Positions 43,750-54,261 of a stretch of DNA of 64,000 nucleotides are shown here, in pieces (the stretch's first letter is position 1; each line of letters starts with the position of its first letter). Location: positions 186,001 through 250,000 of the forward strand of contig NZ_JAUSVO010000003.1 in assembly GCF_030814715.1 (NCBI RefSeq), given 5' to 3'. Both the position numbers and the translations under genes were made by a program. Under the pieces are notes generated by a model. That model was not told the DNA's origin and did not search any database. It saw nothing but the letters and a program-made list of their open reading frames with translations. The stretch comes from Kaistia dalseonensis (GTDB lineage: Bacteria > Pseudomonadota > Alphaproteobacteria > Rhizobiales > Kaistiaceae).

Positions 43750-44949
43750 ATGCAGCCGCTTCTCGCCTCCGACACGGATGTGGCGCCCGAACGCGGGTAT
43801 TTGAGGAACCGCGTGCTGCTGGTGCTCGTGCTGATCGCGCTCGCCGGGGGCTTCGGCCTCAGTTTCCTGACGCATGCACCAAACCGGCTGATCTCGGGTC
43901 GACCGGTCGCATGGAGTGCCATCCTCGCTGATGGTCGGTTCCTCTGCCTGCTTCCCGGGCTCGCGCTTCTCATCGGGCCGTTCCTGCGCCAGATCAGAAC
44001 GAACCACATATTGATCGCGCTCATCGGCGCGGCCTTTGCGGCGCTGCTGTTCTGGCTGGCGGGCGATGCGGCGTCACGGCTCGCCGATCCGGCGTCGACA
44101 TCGGCGCGAACGTCATTTGGGGGTGCCTTCTGGGTGATCGAGGCCATCACGGCACTGGCGATCGCGGACGCCCTGCAGCGCGCCGGATTCGGGCCGGCGA
44201 CCCGCATCGGCATCAGTCTGATCCTGGTTGTCCCGATCGCGCTGGTCCTGGTTTCCGGTTCTGCCGACCAGCTATCGATCATGAAGGAATATGCCACCCG
44301 GCGCGACGTTTTCGGCGCGGCGGTCGTGACCCATATCCAGATCGTCGCCATGACGCTCGTGCCGACGCTCCTGATCGGCGTACCGCTCGGCATACTCGCC
44401 TTTCGCCGTCCTTCGTTGCGCGGGCCGCTCTTCGCGGTCCTCAACATCATCCAGACGATCCCCTCGATCGCGCTGTTCGGCCTGCTGATCGCGCCTCTCG
44501 CCGGCCTCGTCGCGACGTTTCCGGTGCTCAGCCAGTTCGGCATTTCGGGGATAGGCGTCGCGCCGGCCGTCATAGCGCTGACGCTCTATTCTCTGCTGCC
44601 GATCGTTCGCAATACCTCCGCGGGCCTCGAGCAGGTGCCCGGCGCCGTCATCGACGCCGCGAGCGGCATGGGCCTGACACCGTCGCAGATCTTCAGAAGC
44701 GTCGAGATTCCGCTTGCCCTGCCCGTCTTTCTCGCCGGCCTCCGCGTCACCATCGTGCAGGCGGTTGGGTTGACGGCCGTGGCGGCGCTGATCGGCGCGG
44801 GCGGATTGGGCGCCATCATCTTCCAGGGCCTCGGATCGAGCGCACTCGACCTCGTCCTGCTCGGGGTCGTGCCGCTGATCGCGCTGGCCGTCATCGTCGA
44901 TGCGAGCCTGAAACTCGTCATCTCCATCCTGAAGGGTCGTGCCGCATGA
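43750..44949 (+). CDS. Osmoprotectant ABC importer permease (YehY-like)
   Basis: A 399-residue permease with about ten membrane helices. The N-terminal half forms an extra helical region, and the C-terminal half has the BPD permease domain with GVPLGILAF and the EAA-type segment IDAASGMGLTPSQIFRSVEIPLALPV near residue 305. This long form matches YehY rather than OpuAB-type permeases. Its stop overlaps the ATPase start by four bases. Confidence 0.9.
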   Translation: MQPLLASDTDVAPERGYLRNRVLLVLVLIALAGGFGLSFLTHAPNRLISGRPVAWSAILADGRFLCLLPGLALLIGPFLRQIRTNHILIALIGAAFAALLFWLAGDAASRLADPASTSARTSFGGAFWVIEAITALAIADALQRAGFGPATRIGISLILVVPIALVLVSGSADQLSIMKEYATRRDVFGAAVVTHIQIVAMTLVPTLLIGVPLGILAFRRPSLRGPLFAVLNIIQTIPSIALFGLLIAPLAGLVATFPVLSQFGISGIGVAPAVIALTLYSLLPIVRNTSAGLEQVPGAVIDAASGMGLTPSQIFRSVEIPLALPVFLAGLRVTIVQAVGLTAVAALIGAGGLGAIIFQGLGSSALDLVLLGVVPLIALAVIVDASLKLVISILKGRAA

Positions 44950-45878
44950 TCGATTTCGAACACGTCGGAAAGACCTATGGCGGCTGGCAGGCGATCGAAG
45001 ATCTCTCGCTCTCGATCGCAGAGGGCGAGTTCTGCGTGCTCATCGGACCCTCCGGATCCGGCAAGACAACGACGCTCAAGATGATCAACCGGCTGATCGA
45101 ACATGATTCCGGCCGCATCCTATTTGCGGGCGCTGAAATACGCTCGTTCAAGCCGGAAGAGCTGCGCCGGCGCATGGGCTATGCGATCCAGTCGATTGGA
45201 CTTTTCCCGCATTGGACGGTGGAAGAGAATATCGGCACCGTTCCATCGCTTCTGAAATGGCCCAAGGCGAAGATCCGCGACCGCGTCACGGAACTGCTGG
45301 AACTCCTGAACCTCGATCCCGCCCAATATCGGGACCGTTATCCGCACCATCTCTCGGGTGGTCAGCAACAGCGCATCGGCGTTGCCCGTGCGCTCGCCGC
45401 AGATCCCGACGTGCTGCTCATGGATGAGCCGTTCGGCGCGCTCGACCCGGTGACGCGCGATACGCTGCAACTCGAGATGCTGCGGATCCACAAGGCGTCC
45501 GGCAAGACCATCGTCCTGGTAACCCACGATATTGACGAGGCAATCCGTCTCGGCTCGCGCATCGTGATCCTCGATGGCGGGCGGATCGTGCAATCGGGGT
45601 CGCCGCGCGACATACTGGCCCGGCCCGCGAACGATTTCGTATCCGATTTCGTCGGCCGCGAAGATATCGGCATCAAGCTGCTGTCGATCGAGACCGTCTC
45701 GTCACGCGTAAGGCGGGACGGGAGCGCTTCTGGCGAACCGATCGCTGCCACCGCAACGCTTCGCAACGCCCTTTCAACCCTCGTTGCGCGCGGCGTTGAC
45801 AGCCTGCCCGTCGCTGACAGTGATGGCAGCCCGCTTGGCGCCATCCACCTTGCAGATCTGGTCGGACCGCACCCATGA
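44946..45878 (+). CDS. Osmoprotectant ABC importer ATPase (YehX/OpuCA-like)
   Basis: The 310-residue ATPase has Walker [10 protein letters not shown] near residue 34, [16 protein letters not shown] near residue 138 and Walker [13 protein letters not shown] near residue 160. A C-terminal region of about 60 residues, with [27 protein letters not shown], looks like a partial CBS domain that can sense ionic strength in OpuA-type importers. It overlaps both flanking permease genes by four bases. Confidence 0.92.
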   Translation: MIDFEHVGKTYGGWQAIEDLSLSIAEGEFCVLIGPSGSGKTTTLKMINRLIEHDSGRILFAGAEIRSFKPEELRRRMGYAIQSIGLFPHWTVEENIGTVPSLLKWPKAKIRDRVTELLELLNLDPAQYRDRYPHHLSGGQQQRIGVARALAADPDVLLMDEPFGALDPVTRDTLQLEMLRIHKASGKTIVLVTHDIDEAIRLGSRIVILDGGRIVQSGSPRDILARPANDFVSDFVGREDIGIKLLSIETVSSRVRRDGSASGEPIAATATLRNALSTLVARGVDSLPVADSDGSPLGAIHLADLVGPHP

Positions 45879-46648
45879 GCGAGATCGCAGCCTCGCCCCA
45901 TCGGCCGGCGCTAGAATCCTGGCTGCGCGATCCCCTGCCATGGGCGTTCCTGCTTCTATTGGCACTCGTCTTCGGCATGCCCGCGCTGAAGCCGGTCTTT
46001 GCCTTCCTGTTTCCGGGCCAGGAACGCCCGCTCTACGAGCAGGACAGTTTCTGGTCGCTGACGCTCGCCCATCTCTGGCTGGTCGGTGTTTCCAGCTCGA
46101 TATCCGTCATCATCGGGGTTGCCGCCGGCATCTTCGTCACTCGTCCGGCGGGGCGGGAATTCCGGCCGCTGATCGAGACCATCGTCGCGACAGGACAGAC
46201 CTTTCCGCCTGTCGCCGTTCTCGCCGTTGCGGTGCCGCTGCTCGGCTTCGGGCCGGCCCCCGCGCTGATCGCCCTTGCGCTCTACGGCCTGCTTCCCGTC
46301 ACCGAGGCGACGGTCGCAGGGCTTGAATCAGTACCGGAAGCAGCGTGCGAAGCCGCGCGCGGGCTGGGTTTCGGCCATCTTGGTCGACTTCTGCGCGTCG
46401 AGTTGCCGTTGGCGGCGCCCGTCGTGATCGCCGGCATTCGCACGTCGGTCATCATCAATATCGGCACCGCCGCGATTGCCTCCACAGTCGGGGCCAAGAC
46501 GCTGGGCCTCCCCATCATCATCGGCCTCAGCGGCTTCAATACGGCCTATGTCCTGCAAGGCGCTCTGATCGTCGGCACGCTCGCCGTGGTGATCGACCTC
46601 GCCTTCGAACGCCTGGGCGGGTTCATCAGCCGTTGGAAGCGAGGCTGA
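45875..46648 (+). CDS. Osmoprotectant ABC importer permease (YehW-like)
   Basis: This 257-residue permease has about six helices and the EAA loop [32 protein letters not shown] near residue 155. It starts within the ATPase stop (ATGA) and ends the operon. It forms the channel with the YehY-like permease. Confidence 0.92.
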   Translation: MSEIAASPHRPALESWLRDPLPWAFLLLLALVFGMPALKPVFAFLFPGQERPLYEQDSFWSLTLAHLWLVGVSSSISVIIGVAAGIFVTRPAGREFRPLIETIVATGQTFPPVAVLAVAVPLLGFGPAPALIALALYGLLPVTEATVAGLESVPEAACEAARGLGFGHLGRLLRVELPLAAPVVIAGIRTSVIINIGTAAIASTVGAKTLGLPIIIGLSGFNTAYVLQGALIVGTLAVVIDLAFERLGGFISRWKRG

Positions 46649-46877
46649 ACCAGGCGGTCGCACAGAATTGTGTTGAGGCATGCCGCGACGAGCGCGAAGT
46701 TCACGGCAGTCGACGCCCCGGCTTGACCTGAATCATGTGTCTTCGCGTCTGGACTGTTATTGTCGATCTATATTGAATGGCTAAGGTCGACGGCCAGACC
46801 GACTATCGGCGGGGGAACGCGGATACTGGTTCAGGCGTTGGCGGTCGGGACAGAGCTGTTTGGACAAGGAGACCTCC

Positions 46878-47369
46878 ATGAGTGAACCGAGCGACGAAGC
46901 GATCCGCGTGAAGGCCTACGAACTCTGGCTTGCCGATGGCCAACCGCATGGCCAGCACGACGAGCATTGGCACCGCGCGCGGCTGCTTCTGATCGAAATG
47001 GCCGAGACCGCCAAGACGAAGGTTGGCAAGGCCGCCGCCAAACTCGCCAAGGCAATCCATCCCACTGAAATCGCTGAGGAACCAGCGCCGAAGAAGAAGC
47101 GTGCCGCGAAGGCCAAGGCCGTGGAGGCTGAGCCTGCCGCAGCCGTCGTGACGCCGCCGACGACAGCCGTGGTCGCGGAAGCGTCAGCCGCCGAGGCCAC
47201 CGCGCCGAAGACGGATGCGATCGAGGCCAAGGTGGAAACGTTCGAAACGGCCGAGACAGCCCCGAAGAAGGCAGCCAGCAAGACTGCGAAGACGGCTAAT
47301 GGAAAGGCCGCGACTGCCCCCAAGGCGTCCAAGACCGCCAAGACTCCGAAGCCGGCCAGCCACGCCTGA
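46878..47369 (+). CDS. DUF2934 protein with Lys/Ala-rich tail
   Basis: The 163-residue protein starts MSEPSDEAIRVKAYELWLADGQPHGQHDEHWHRA, the DUF2934 pattern, covering about residues 5-45. The remaining 110 residues are a low-complexity Ala/Lys/Pro/Thr tail with repeated AKTAKT and AAK units, resembling histone H1-like bacterial nucleoid proteins. GGAGACC lies upstream of ATG 46878. The tail suggests nucleic-acid or nucleoid binding, by inference. Confidence 0.82.
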   Translation: MSEPSDEAIRVKAYELWLADGQPHGQHDEHWHRARLLLIEMAETAKTKVGKAAAKLAKAIHPTEIAEEPAPKKKRAAKAKAVEAEPAAAVVTPPTTAVVAEASAAEATAPKTDAIEAKVETFETAETAPKKAASKTAKTANGKAATAPKASKTAKTPKPASHA

Positions 47370-47384
47370 ACCGGCCCTCGCGGC

Positions 47385-47419
47385 GCACGAAACGAAGGCA
47401 ACAGAGGTTCGTTTCGTGC
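47385..47419. terminator. Shared terminator between DUF2934 and RND genes
   Basis: GCACGAAACGAA at 47385-47396 pairs perfectly with TTCGTTTCGTGC at 47408-47419 (12 bp). The stem can extend outward through GCGGC/GCCGC after a small bulge. It lies in the convergent gap and can serve both genes. Confidence 0.75.
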
Positions 47420-47477
47420 TTGCCGCGTTGCATTTGGCGTTGCTTCCATTGCCTTCAATAGCAGGCAACCCTCGTCT

Positions 47478-50400
47478 CTACCGAGCGATGGTAGGATCTG
47501 CTTTGGGCTTGGCGGGTGATCCAGCGCGGCGGAGACGATCGGAGACGCCGCGAACGACGACGTAGAATAGCGGCACGAAAAAGATGCCGATCACGGTCGC
47601 CGCGAGCATGCCGCCCATCACGCCGACGCCGACGGCGTTCTGGGCAGCGGACCCCGCACCTGTCGCGATCGCCAGCGGCAAGACGCCGAGGATGAAGGCG
47701 AGCGACGTCATCAGGATCGGGCGCAGGCGCATCCGCGCCGCATGCAGGGTCGCCTCGACCAGGCCCTTGCCGGCCGCCTGCTGATCCTTCGCGAACTCGA
47801 CGATCAGGATCGCATTCTTCGCCGCGAGACCGATCGTCGTGAGAAGGCCGACCTTGAAATAGACGTCGTTCGACTGGCCAAAGAGCTTGGCGGCGATGAG
47901 CGCCCCGAGCACGCCGATCGGCACGGCCAGGATGACGGAGAAGGGGATCGACCAGCTCTCATAGAGGGCGGCGAGGCAGAGAAACACGACCAGGATCGAA
48001 ATCGCATAAAGCGCGGGCGCCTGGTTGCCGGAGAGGCGTTCCTGATAGGAGAGACCGGTCCAGGCCGTCGTGAACCCGCCGGGCAGCGATGCAACGATCC
48101 GATCCATCTCGTCCATGGCAGCGCCCGAACTGACGCCGGGGGCAGCCGAACCCTGGATGCCGATCGCGGAAATTCCGTCATAGCGATCGAGATTGGGGGA
48201 GCCAAACGTCCATTCCGTCGACATGAAGGCCGAGAAAGGCACCATGTCGCCGCTGGCGTTCTTGACGTACCAGCGATTGAGGCTTTCGGGCTGCATACGA
48301 AACGGCGCATCGGCCTGGACATAGACGGGCTTGATCTTGCCGCGATCGATGAAATCATTGACGTAGGAGCCGGCGAACGCGGTCGAGAGCGTCGTATTGA
48401 TGGCGGCAAGGTCGATGCCCAGTGCCGTCGCCTTCTCCTGATCGATATTGATCTTGAACTGCGCGCGGTCATCCTGCCCGTTCTGGCGCACACCGAACAG
48501 GAGCGAGCTCTTGGCGGCCGCCTGGAGGAGCTGGTCGCGCGCCGCCATCAGCGCGTCATGGCCGGCATTGCCAGTGTCCTGCAGATACATTTCGAAGCCG
48601 CCGGAGTTGCCCATATTGGGCAGGGCCGGCGGGGTGAGCGCGAAAACCTGGGCGTCGCGGATCTTCGAGAAAGCGCCCATGGCACGCGCTGCCACGGCTT
48701 GGGCCGAAAGCCGCTTGTCGGTCCGCTCGTCGAAATCCTTGAGCTTGACGAAGGCCATGGCCGCATTCTGGCCGCTACCGCCGAAGCTGAAGCCTAAGGC
48801 CGAGAACACGCTGACGACCGCATCCTTCTCCTGGTTCAGGAAATAATCCTCGACCTGATTGATGACGGCCTTGGTCCGCTCCTCGGTCGCCCCGTTGGGC
48901 AACTGGATCATCGTCATCAGCATGCCCTGGTCCTCCTCCGGAATAAAGGATGACGGCAGGCTGGTGAAAAGCGCATAGACGCCGCCGATCATCAGCACGA
49001 AAATGGCGAGGACGCGCAGCGGGCGCTTGATGATGCCGTGCACGCCACGCTCATAGCGGCGTGCCCCGCGATCGAAGGTTCGGTTGAACCAGCCGAAGAG
49101 ACCCTTGCGCTCATGGTGGCCCGATACCGGCTTCAGCATGGTGGCGCAGAGGGCCGGCGTGAGGACCAGCGCCACCAGCACGGAAAATAGCATGGCGGAC
49201 ACGATCGTGACGGAAAACTGCCGATAGATCACGCCGACCGAGCCGCTGAAGAAGGCCATCGGAATGAAGACCGCCGAGAGCACCAGCGCGATGCCGATCA
49301 GTGCGCCGGTGATTTCCTTCATTGATTTCTGCGTCGCCTCGCGCGGGCCCAGCCCCTCCTGCGCCATGACGCGCTCGACATTCTCGACCACGACGATCGC
49401 GTCGTCGACGAGCAGGCCGATCGCCAGCACCATCGCGAACATCGTCAGCGTGTTGATCGAGAAGCCGGCAATAGCGAGAACGCCAAATGTCCCCAGCAGG
49501 ACGACGGGCACCGCGATCGTCGGGATCAGCGTCGCGCGGATATTCTGCAGGAAGACGAACATGACGATGAAGACGAGCACGACGGCCTCGAACAGCGTCT
49601 CGATGACCTTTTCGATCGAGAGCTCGACGAACGGCGTCGTGTCATAGGCGTAGACGACCTCGATATTCGAAGGCAGACTGCCCGAAAGCCGGTCGATGGC
49701 GGTGCGCACGCGTGCGGCCGTATCGATCGCGTTGGCGCCGATCGCGAGGTTGATGCCGAAGCCGGCGGCGGGCTTGCCATTATACTGGCCGCTTGAGCCA
49801 TAGCTCTCCGCGCCGATCTCCACCCGGGCCACATCGTCGATACGGACGACGGAGCCGTCGGTTGCGGTCTTCAGGATGATGTTGCGGAACTGCTCTGGCG
49901 TGGTGAGTTGGCTCTGGGCGGTGATCGAGACATTGATCTGCTGGCCGCTCGCAATCGGGGCGCCACCGAGCGAGCCGGCCGAGACCTGGGCGTTCTGGGC
50001 CTTGATGGCGGTCGAGACGTCGCCTGGCGTCAGTTCGAACTTGGCGAGCTTGTCCGGATCGAGCCAGATGCGCATCGCAAAGCCCGAGCCGAACAGTTGC
50101 ATGCCGCCAACGCCTTCGACGCGCTTGATCGTGTCCTCGAAATTGCTGGTGACGTAATCGCCCAGTTCCAGCGCCGACAGGCTGCCATCGGTCGAGACGA
50201 GATTGGCGACCATCAGAATGCTCGACGTCGAGCGCGTCACCGTGATGCCCTGATTGACCACGGCGTCGGGCAGCGACGACTGGACCAGTTGCAGCTTGTT
50301 CTGAACGTCGACCTGGGCGATGTCGGGATCGGCGGTGCTGTTGAAGGTCAGCGTGATCGTGGCGCTGCCGCTCGCGGAACTGGAGGACGACATGTAGTCC

Positions 50401-50624
50401 AGATTCTCGATGCCGGTCATGCCCTGTTCGATGACCTTGGTCACCGAGTTCTCGACGGTCTCGGCCGTCGCGCCGGGATAGGTGGCGCTGATGCGGACCG
50501 TGGTGGGTGCGACGTTGGGATATTGCGCGATCGAGAGCGAATAGATGCCAAGCAACCCGCCGAGCATGATCGTGATCGCGATCACCCAGGCGAAGATCGG
50601 GCGGTTGATGAAGAACTGGGCCAT
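47478..50624 (-). CDS. RND multidrug efflux pump (AcrB/MexB-type HAE1)
   Basis: The 1048-residue length is standard for hydrophobe/amphiphile efflux RND pumps. Visible marks are [19 protein letters not shown] at the N-terminus, the TM4 proton-relay pair in [18 protein letters not shown] near residue 407, and [16 protein letters not shown] near residue 935. Two large periplasmic domains sit between helices 1-2 and 7-8. It exports drugs or other amphiphilic compounds from periplasm or membrane by proton antiport. It lies 12 bases after its adaptor gene. No outer-membrane channel or TetR regulator is encoded nearby, so it must use a channel encoded elsewhere. Confidence 0.95.
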   Translation of the reverse strand: MAQFFINRPIFAWVIAITIMLGGLLGIYSLSIAQYPNVAPTTVRISATYPGATAETVENSVTKVIEQGMTGIENLDYMSSSSSASGSATITLTFNSTADPDIAQVDVQNKLQLVQSSLPDAVVNQGITVTRSTSSILMVANLVSTDGSLSALELGDYVTSNFEDTIKRVEGVGGMQLFGSGFAMRIWLDPDKLAKFELTPGDVSTAIKAQNAQVSAGSLGGAPIASGQQINVSITAQSQLTTPEQFRNIILKTATDGSVVRIDDVARVEIGAESYGSSGQYNGKPAAGFGINLAIGANAIDTAARVRTAIDRLSGSLPSNIEVVYAYDTTPFVELSIEKVIETLFEAVVLVFIVMFVFLQNIRATLIPTIAVPVVLLGTFGVLAIAGFSINTLTMFAMVLAIGLLVDDAIVVVENVERVMAQEGLGPREATQKSMKEITGALIGIALVLSAVFIPMAFFSGSVGVIYRQFSVTIVSAMLFSVLVALVLTPALCATMLKPVSGHHERKGLFGWFNRTFDRGARRYERGVHGIIKRPLRVLAIFVLMIGGVYALFTSLPSSFIPEEDQGMLMTMIQLPNGATEERTKAVINQVEDYFLNQEKDAVVSVFSALGFSFGGSGQNAAMAFVKLKDFDERTDKRLSAQAVAARAMGAFSKIRDAQVFALTPPALPNMGNSGGFEMYLQDTGNAGHDALMAARDQLLQAAAKSSLLFGVRQNGQDDRAQFKINIDQEKATALGIDLAAINTTLSTAFAGSYVNDFIDRGKIKPVYVQADAPFRMQPESLNRWYVKNASGDMVPFSAFMSTEWTFGSPNLDRYDGISAIGIQGSAAPGVSSGAAMDEMDRIVASLPGGFTTAWTGLSYQERLSGNQAPALYAISILVVFLCLAALYESWSIPFSVILAVPIGVLGALIAAKLFGQSNDVYFKVGLLTTIGLAAKNAILIVEFAKDQQAAGKGLVEATLHAARMRLRPILMTSLAFILGVLPLAIATGAGSAAQNAVGVGVMGGMLAATVIGIFFVPLFYVVVRGVSDRLRRAGSPAKPKADPTIAR

Positions 50625-50636
50625 GGATCGTTCGCC

Positions 50637-51854
50637 TCAGTTCTTCGCCGGAGCCGCCGCCGCGGGCGCGACGCCGGCGTCGGATTGCTGGACAACACCG
50701 GCGGCATCGAGCGTGACGTCCAGCGGCGTGACCGCCTGCCCGTCTCGAATTTTCTGCAGCCCGTCGACGATCAACCGATCGCCGTCGACGATGCCGTCAT
50801 CGACGAGCCAGCTCGATCCGACCGATTGCAGCGCAGTCAGCACGCGCGTCTCGACCTTGCCATCCGCCCCGACGAACATGGCCGTAGCCTGACCCTTCGC
50901 ATTGCGACTGACGGCGCGCTGCGGCACGAGGAAACCCTTCTCGTCAACGCCGAGATCGATCACCGCCCGTACATACATGCCGGGCAACAGCATGGTCGCC
51001 GGATTGGCGATGCCGACGCGCATGGAGAATGTCCCGCTCGTCTCGCTGACCACGGCCTCCCGCGACTTGAGCGTGCCCAGCTGGTCATATTCGCTGCCGT
51101 CATCGAGCTTCAGCCGAACCTTGGGCAACTCGCCGGCCCTGGTGATGCGGCCACTGTCGAACAGGTTTCGAATCCTCAGCAGATTGGTGCTGGAATCGGT
51201 CAGGTCGACATTCATCGGATCGATCTGCCGGATGGTCGCGAGCGCATCAGTCTGGTTCGCCGTCACCAGCGCGCCCTGCGTTATGCTCGAATTGCCGATC
51301 AGGCCCGAGATCGGCGCCGTGACGCGGGTGTGGTCGAGATTGATCTTGGCGGTGTCGACGGCCGCCTGCGCCGACGCAACATCGGCCTTGGCCTGCAACA
51401 GTGTGGCATTGGCATCGTCGAGATTTTGCTCGGTGATCGTATTGACCCCGGCGAGCTTCGAATAGCGATCCACCTTCGCCTGAGCGCTCGGCACGGCTGC
51501 CTGCGCCTTCTGCAGAGCGGCCAGCGCGGCTTGATAGGCCGCTTCATAGCTGGCGGGATCGATGCGGTAGAGCAGGTCTCCGGCCTTGACCTGGCCGCCC
51601 TCCGTAAAGGCGACCTCCTTGATGATGCCGGCTACCTGCGGCCTGATCTCGGCCGTAGCCGATGCCTTGGTCCGGCCTGGGAGTTCCACAGTGATCATGA
51701 CCGGCTGGGCGTGCAGCGTCACGACGCCGACCTCGACGGCCGCCCCCGCACCCGGCGCGCCCGGCGCGCCGCCCTTCGTCTCCGATTGCGAACAGCCGGC
51801 CAGCGATAGAACAGAAAAGATCAAAACGACTGCAAACCGGCGCGATCGAAGCAT
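50637..51854 (-). CDS. RND efflux periplasmic adaptor (AcrA/MexA type)
   Basis: The 405-residue adaptor starts MLRSRRFAVVLIFSVLSLAGC, a lipoprotein signal with lipobox LAGC, so Cys21 is likely lipidated. Next come the lipoyl/hairpin segments VAGIIKEVAFTEGGQVKAGDLLYRID and LDHTRVTAPISGLIGNSSI. Such adaptors join the RND pump to a TolC-like channel. I chose the ATG at 51854; a TTG at 51872 gives no better signal. It is translated together with the RND pump. Upstream sits a GTTTCC-C-GGAAAC dyad. Confidence 0.93.
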   Translation of the reverse strand: MLRSRRFAVVLIFSVLSLAGCSQSETKGGAPGAPGAGAAVEVGVVTLHAQPVMITVELPGRTKASATAEIRPQVAGIIKEVAFTEGGQVKAGDLLYRIDPASYEAAYQAALAALQKAQAAVPSAQAKVDRYSKLAGVNTITEQNLDDANATLLQAKADVASAQAAVDTAKINLDHTRVTAPISGLIGNSSITQGALVTANQTDALATIRQIDPMNVDLTDSSTNLLRIRNLFDSGRITRAGELPKVRLKLDDGSEYDQLGTLKSREAVVSETSGTFSMRVGIANPATMLLPGMYVRAVIDLGVDEKGFLVPQRAVSRNAKGQATAMFVGADGKVETRVLTALQSVGSSWLVDDGIVDGDRLIVDGLQKIRDGQAVTPLDVTLDAAGVVQQSDAGVAPAAAAPAKN

Positions 51855-52439
51855 TCCACTCAGCCCTTCCAATCGACTTCCACGAGCCGATTGCCTCTTT
51901 TGAAAAAGAGCCCGATTTCTGACTGATCATTCCACGTTGGTCGAACGGATTTTTGTTGCTGTCTGTTTCCCGGAAACATGGAAGTTCCGATAGGGCCGAG
52001 GCCTGATTGCGACAGAAGAGATCAGCACGATCACAAGGCCGACCGGCGCAACAGGCCAGCAACCCGTTGAAATCGCATAAATATCTGGCGATCCCAAACC
52101 AGGGGAGCCGTCTGAACATCAATCGCGTTCCGGAGCCGGCGGGGAGACTGAAATTGTCGCTCTACTTGCGCAATTCGCCAGAACAACACTCAAGCCAGTA
52201 TTTTGTAACTGAACGATGCCGTCACGCCATCGAGCCACAAACGGAAACAGTGTCGTTCGGACGAAGCGCCGGAGGCGCGGCGCCGCAGTTGCCTCCATTC
52301 TCCATACCGGTCTCAACGTGCAGAATCTCGATGCCGAGGGGATGGACCATCGCGGCGCGGCGTCGTAACGCTGCCGATACGAATGGTGGATTTCGTCTTG
52401 CAGGGACGAGGCACCCGAAATGTAGAGGCAATCCTCCCG
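51855..52439. other. Intergenic region with efflux-pump promoter
   Basis: About 585 bases separate the adaptor gene from the symporter gene. Several short frames exist on both strands, but none has a ribosome-binding site or recognisable protein. The region should hold the divergent promoters for the efflux and symporter genes. The clearest feature is the dyad at 51965-51977. Confidence 0.6.
51965..51977. promoter_or_regulatory. Perfect dyad GTTTCC-C-GGAAAC upstream of efflux operon
   Basis: GTTTCC at 51965-51970 is inverted as GGAAAC at 51972-51977 around one base. It lies 110 bases upstream of the adaptor start, a plausible regulator site. No cognate regulator gene is visible nearby. Confidence 0.4.
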
Positions 52440-53645
52440 ATGACGTCGATCCAGGTCCCCGGTCTACTCACCTTCACCATCGCCATCGTCGTCTTCTTCG
52501 TCGGGTCGGGCCTCAACCGGGTCATCGCGCCGCTTCGGCGCTGGAACATCCCGGAGGCGGTGACCGGCGGCCTGCTCGCCGCGCTCGTGACGTTGCTGGC
52601 GTATCGCGTCCTCGGGATCGAGGTCACCTTCGATCTCAACGCCCGCGACATGCTGCTGCTCTATTTCTTCACCGGCATCGGCCTCAATGCCCGTCTCGGC
52701 GATCTTGTCGCGGGCGGACGGCCTCTCGTCATCCTGCTGGCGCTGACGCTGGTCTATCTCGTGCTGCAGAATCTAGTCGCCGTCGGCAGCACTGCCGCGC
52801 TCGGCCTGCCGCGCGGCATCGATATCCTGCTGGGCTCGGTCTCCCTGATCGGCGGGCACGGCACGACGATCGCCTGGGCGCCGCTGATCAGCGCGCGCTT
52901 CGACCTCGCCAACGCGCTCGAGGTCGGCATCGCATCGGCGACGCTGGGCCTCGTCGTGGCGAGCCTCGTCGGCGGCCCGGTCGCGCGCCTTCTGATCAAT
53001 CGCTATCATCTGAGCGGCACGACGGCCGAGGCGCCGTCGGTCGGCCTTCCCGATGCCCAGCGGCCGGCACCGGGCAACGATATTGATCATGTCAGCCTGC
53101 TCAGGACCATCCTGATCCTGAACGTCGCCATATTGATCGGCTTCGCGGTCGACGAGGTGGTGGCGCAGACCGGCATCAAGCTGCCGCTCTTCGTCGTCTG
53201 CCTGCTGGTCGCGATCGTGCTGACCAACACGGTTCCGCGCGTCATGCCGCGCCTGCTCTGGCCGACGCGATCGCGATCGCTGGCGCTGATCTCCGACCTC
53301 TCGCTCAATATATTCCTCGCCATGTCGCTGATGAGCATGCAGCTCTGGACACTGGGCGGGCTCGGGCCCTCGCTCGTCATCGTGCTCGGCCTGCAGACGA
53401 TCGTGGCGGTGCTCTACATGATCTTCGTGGTGTTCCCCGCCATGGGCCGCGACTATCAGGCAGCGGTGATCTCGGCCGGCTTCAGCGGCATCAGCCTCGG
53501 CGCGACGCCCACGGCCATCGCCAACATGACGGCCGTCACCAAGGCCCATGGCCCGGCACCGGCGGCCTTCATCATCCTGCCACTGGTCTCGGCTTTCTTC
53601 ATCGATATCGCCAATGCGCTCGTCATCGGCTTCATGATGCGCTGA
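52440..53645 (+). CDS. gltS: Sodium/glutamate symporter (GltS family)
   Basis: The 401-residue membrane protein has about ten helices. Family segments are FFVGSGLNRVI, the ITGGL-like PEAVTGGLLAALV near residue 37, and LIGGHGTTIAWAP near residue 140, which corresponds to the first signature loop. The second repeat carries SAGFSGISLGATPTAIANMTAVT near residue 342. It should import glutamate with sodium. The start is uncertain: ATG 52383 is also in frame, but ATG 52440 gives MTSIQVPGLLTFTIAI, the usual N-terminus. It ends two bases from the convergent channel-like gene. Confidence 0.88.
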   Translation: MTSIQVPGLLTFTIAIVVFFVGSGLNRVIAPLRRWNIPEAVTGGLLAALVTLLAYRVLGIEVTFDLNARDMLLLYFFTGIGLNARLGDLVAGGRPLVILLALTLVYLVLQNLVAVGSTAALGLPRGIDILLGSVSLIGGHGTTIAWAPLISARFDLANALEVGIASATLGLVVASLVGGPVARLLINRYHLSGTTAEAPSVGLPDAQRPAPGNDIDHVSLLRTILILNVAILIGFAVDEVVAQTGIKLPLFVVCLLVAIVLTNTVPRVMPRLLWPTRSRSLALISDLSLNIFLAMSLMSMQLWTLGGLGPSLVIVLGLQTIVAVLYMIFVVFPAMGRDYQAAVISAGFSGISLGATPTAIANMTAVTKAHGPAPAAFIILPLVSAFFIDIANALVIGFMMR

Positions 53646-53647
53646 TT

Positions 53648-54106
53648 TCAGCGCCGGCCCTCGGGCCAGACGCGTTGCATGATCGCGAACAGGAAAGCGG
53701 TCGTGAGCCCGAACATCATGATGCCGTTCAGCGCCTCGAGGGCACCCATCAACTGCCATTGCGGCGCCAGATAGATATTGGCGTGGCCGAAGGCGGTGAT
53801 GGCGTTGAGCGAATAGAGCATGGCCGAGCGACTGTCGGCTACGGCGCCGAGCGCGCGGTATGAGATCGCCCAGGCGCTCGCCTCGATGCCGTGCAGGAGG
53901 GTGGCGGCCAGGATAGCCACCGTCATGACCTGCACGAAATTGCCGATCGAGCCCGGCCTGAGGCCTCGCGGTCTGACGAAACGCATGATGACCTCGTCGA
54001 TCAGGCCGAGCCCCAGCACATGCAGCATCAGCATCGAGACCACGAGCGGCAAGCCCCAGAGCCAATCGGCGCTCCAGACGATCGCGTCTGCCATATCCTC
54101 CTTCAT
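53648..54106 (-). CDS. Ion-channel-like membrane protein with degenerate K+ filter
   Basis: The 152-residue protein has about four hydrophobic segments. The C-terminal part AMLYSLNAITAFGHANIYLAPQWQLMGALEALNGIMMFGLTTAFLFAIM has the layout of a two-helix K+ channel: pore helix, filter loop and second helix. The filter reads T-A-F-G-H-A-N (residues 104-110) instead of canonical T-V-G-Y-G-D, so potassium selectivity is doubtful. The family call is by pattern, not proof. GGAG lies upstream of the ATG at 54106. It follows the MgtA-type ATPase gene on the same strand with 155 bases between. Confidence 0.65.
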   Translation of the reverse strand: MKEDMADAIVWSADWLWGLPLVVSMLMLHVLGLGLIDEVIMRFVRPRGLRPGSIGNFVQVMTVAILAATLLHGIEASAWAISYRALGAVADSRSAMLYSLNAITAFGHANIYLAPQWQLMGALEALNGIMMFGLTTAFLFAIMQRVWPEGRR

Positions 54107-54129
54107 GACTGTCGCTCCATCGCCTGATC

Positions 54130-54151
54130 GGCGGCGGCGCGCGACGCCGCC
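54130..54151 (-). terminator. GC-rich hairpin after the P-type ATPase gene
   Basis: GGCGGCG at 54130-54136 pairs with CGCCGCC at 54145-54151 around an 8-base loop. It lies 111 bases past the ATPase stop and just before the channel-like gene. It could be a terminator, but no U-run follows. Confidence 0.35.
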
Positions 54152-54261
54152 CCCAGGCGCCTCGACGCCCTATAATGTCCAGTCATCGTAGTCCGCCCCA
54201 CGGCTTGCCGGCGCGGCCCGCGCACGGCTGGCCGCACAGAGCCGCCTGAGCACGGCGACTG

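Noticed and set aside
52007-53086. Long plus-strand frame covering the gap before and start of the symporter gene
   Set aside because: It is out of frame with the GltS gene, whose membrane helices and signature loops are clear.
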